Assembly: GCA_964654695.1 (NCBI GenBank)
Contig: CAZZKJ010000075.1
Location: 1-6,764, forward strand
DNA from: CAZZKJ01 sp964654695
GTDB taxonomy: Bacteria > Krumholzibacteriota > Krumholzibacteriia > WVZY01
Reading direction: 5' to 3'
Length of the DNA: 6,764 nt
Under the pieces are notes generated by a model, which saw only the letters and a list, made by a program, of their open reading frames with translations, made no database searches and had not been told where the DNA came from. Each line of letters starts with the position of its first letter. The stretch's first letter is position 1. Of the stretch, positions 6,187-6,764 are shown one piece after another. The translations under genes and the position numbers were made by a program.

Positions 6187-6645
6187 ATGCGCGGCGATAA
6201 TTATTGGATGCGGTTGGCTCTTGAAGAAGCCGAAGAGGCCTACGGGAAAGGAGAAGTTCCCGTCGGGTGCATTATGGTGCGCGGCAGCGAACCGGTGGTC
6301 CGCGCGGGGAACCGCACCCAGGCATCGGGCAGTCTTTTTGCGCACGCCGAGATCCTCGCCATGAGCGAATTGTCGGTCTCCTCCGGAAGGCACGTTCTCG
6401 AGGAATGCGTGCTTTATGTTACCATAGAACCCTGCGCCATGTGTTTCGGCGCGATGATGCTCGCCCGAATTCCGAAGCTGGTATTCGGAGCCAGAGAACC
6501 GAGAACGGGTGTATGCGGGAGCGTTCTGTCGCTGCCGGCCGAACCAGGTTTAGAACATAGAATCGCCGTTATCGGCGGAGTAGAAGAATCGAAATGCGGG
6601 CGGATAATGCAGCGGTTCTTTGAAGATAAAAGAAAAAGAACTTGA
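6187..6645 (+). CDS. tadA: tRNA-specific adenosine deaminase (A34 to inosine)
   Basis: TadA deaminates the wobble adenosine of tRNA-Arg(ACG) to inosine, so that one tRNA reads CGU, CGC and CGA. The 152-residue length is normal. Zinc and catalytic residues are present: His53 and Glu55 (HAE), and Cys83 and Cys86 (EPCAMC). The N-terminus NYWMRLALEEA matches the family and supports ATG 6187. GAREPRTG at 101-108 is the tRNA-contact loop, with Glu104 where E. coli TadA has Asp108. The stretch before HAE reads GSLF rather than the common DPT. There is no Shine-Dalgarno sequence before the ATG, and the lipoprotein stop is 8 bases upstream, so translation may depend on re-initiation. An in-frame TGA at 6157-6159 excludes a longer ATG, GTG or TTG start. 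Another cytidine/guanine-type deaminase is possible but less likely given the conserved C-terminal half and the adjacent tRNA gene. Confidence 0.9.
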   Translation: MRGDNYWMRLALEEAEEAYGKGEVPVGCIMVRGSEPVVRAGNRTQASGSLFAHAEILAMSELSVSSGRHVLEECVLYVTIEPCAMCFGAMMLARIPKLVFGAREPRTGVCGSVLSLPAEPGLEHRIAVIGGVEESKCGRIMQRFFEDKRKRT

Positions 6646-6670
6646 TTCCGGAGAATTATTGTTGTAACAA
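6642..6670 (+). promoter_or_regulatory. Possible promoter of the tRNA-Ser gene
   Basis: TTGATT (6642-6647, overlapping the tadA stop), a 17-base spacer and TAACAA (6665-6670) would start transcription near 6677, eight bases before the tRNA. Both boxes are imperfect; the -10 matches three of six. The tRNA could instead be processed from a tadA read-through transcript. Confidence 0.25.
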
Positions 6671-6671
6671 C
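6661..6671. repeat. Short perfect inverted repeat GTTGT-A-ACAAC
   Basis: An 11-base palindrome with a single central base lies in the 39-base gap between tadA and the tRNA, over the possible -10 box. It is too AT-rich and too tightly closed to be a terminator. It could be a protein-binding half-site pair or chance. Confidence 0.35.
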
Positions 6672-6684
6672 CATGCGGTCGGGC

Positions 6685-6764
6685 GGAGAGATGCGAGAGC
6701 TGGCTTAATCGGCACGACTGGAAATCGTGTGAGCGCGCAAGCGTTCCGAGGGTTCGAATCCCTC
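6685..6764 (+). tRNA. tRNA-Ser, anticodon GGA (3' partial)
   Basis: The cloverleaf can be drawn by hand. The 5' acceptor strand is GGAGAGA (6685-6691), and the D stem is CGA/TCG. The anticodon stem is CACGA/TCGTG with loop CTGGAAA, giving anticodon GGA at 6720-6722. The long variable arm GAGCGC/GCGTTC with loop GCAA marks a class II tRNA such as serine. The T arm is GAGGG-TTCGAAT-CCCTC, ending at the last base of the window. The 3' acceptor strand, discriminator and any CCA lie outside. This tRNA reads UCC and UCU. Confidence 0.95.

Noticed and set aside
1..6764. CRISPR arrays, insertion sequences, prophage genes or attachment-site repeats.
   Set aside because: No regularly spaced repeats, transposase or integrase motifs, or long flanking repeats are visible in the window.

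Overview
The window looks like chromosomal DNA from an anaerobic bacterium of moderate GC content. The anaerobic reading rests on an oxygen-sensitive, multi-subunit 2-oxoacid:ferredoxin oxidoreductase. TadA, a bacterial lipoprotein signal, sigma70-like promoters and a bacterial-type tRNA-Ser make the host a bacterium. The gene arrangement would fit a deltaproteobacterium-like or related uncultured lineage, but I cannot fix the taxon from the sequence alone. There are no transposases, phage genes or CRISPR repeats, and no gene-free stretch longer than about 130 bases.

Region 1 (1-4235, + strand) is an operon for a four-part 2-oxoacid oxidoreductase in the order gamma (5' end cut off by the window), delta, alpha, beta. 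The genes are packed tightly: a 36-base gap, then a 4-base overlap, then a 29-base overlap. The delta position holds a 556-residue protein instead of the usual small two-cluster ferredoxin. It has an NADPH-glutamate-synthase-small-subunit (GltD/NfnB-type) flavoprotein body with a ferredoxin domain on its C-terminus. The simplest reading is an enzyme that oxidises pyruvate or a branched-chain 2-oxoacid and passes the electrons through fixed Fe-S clusters and FAD to NAD(P)+, or runs in reverse. A compact intrinsic terminator lies 72 bases past the beta stop, inside the 3' end of the convergent next gene.

Region 2 (4243-5355, - strand) is a family-4-type glycosyltransferase that converges on the operon, with 7 bases between the stop codons. 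It has a strong-looking promoter placed so close to its ATG that the mRNA would be nearly leaderless.

Region 3 (5356-6764, + strand) starts with a 127-base divergent promoter region. It is followed by a lipoprotein of unknown function with a CsgG/PelC/LpoB-like feel, then tadA (tRNA adenosine deaminase), then the first 80 bases of a tRNA-Ser(GGA) gene cut by the window end. TadA and the tRNA form a small translation-related cluster. The lipoprotein probably shares a transcript with tadA but has no evident functional link to it.
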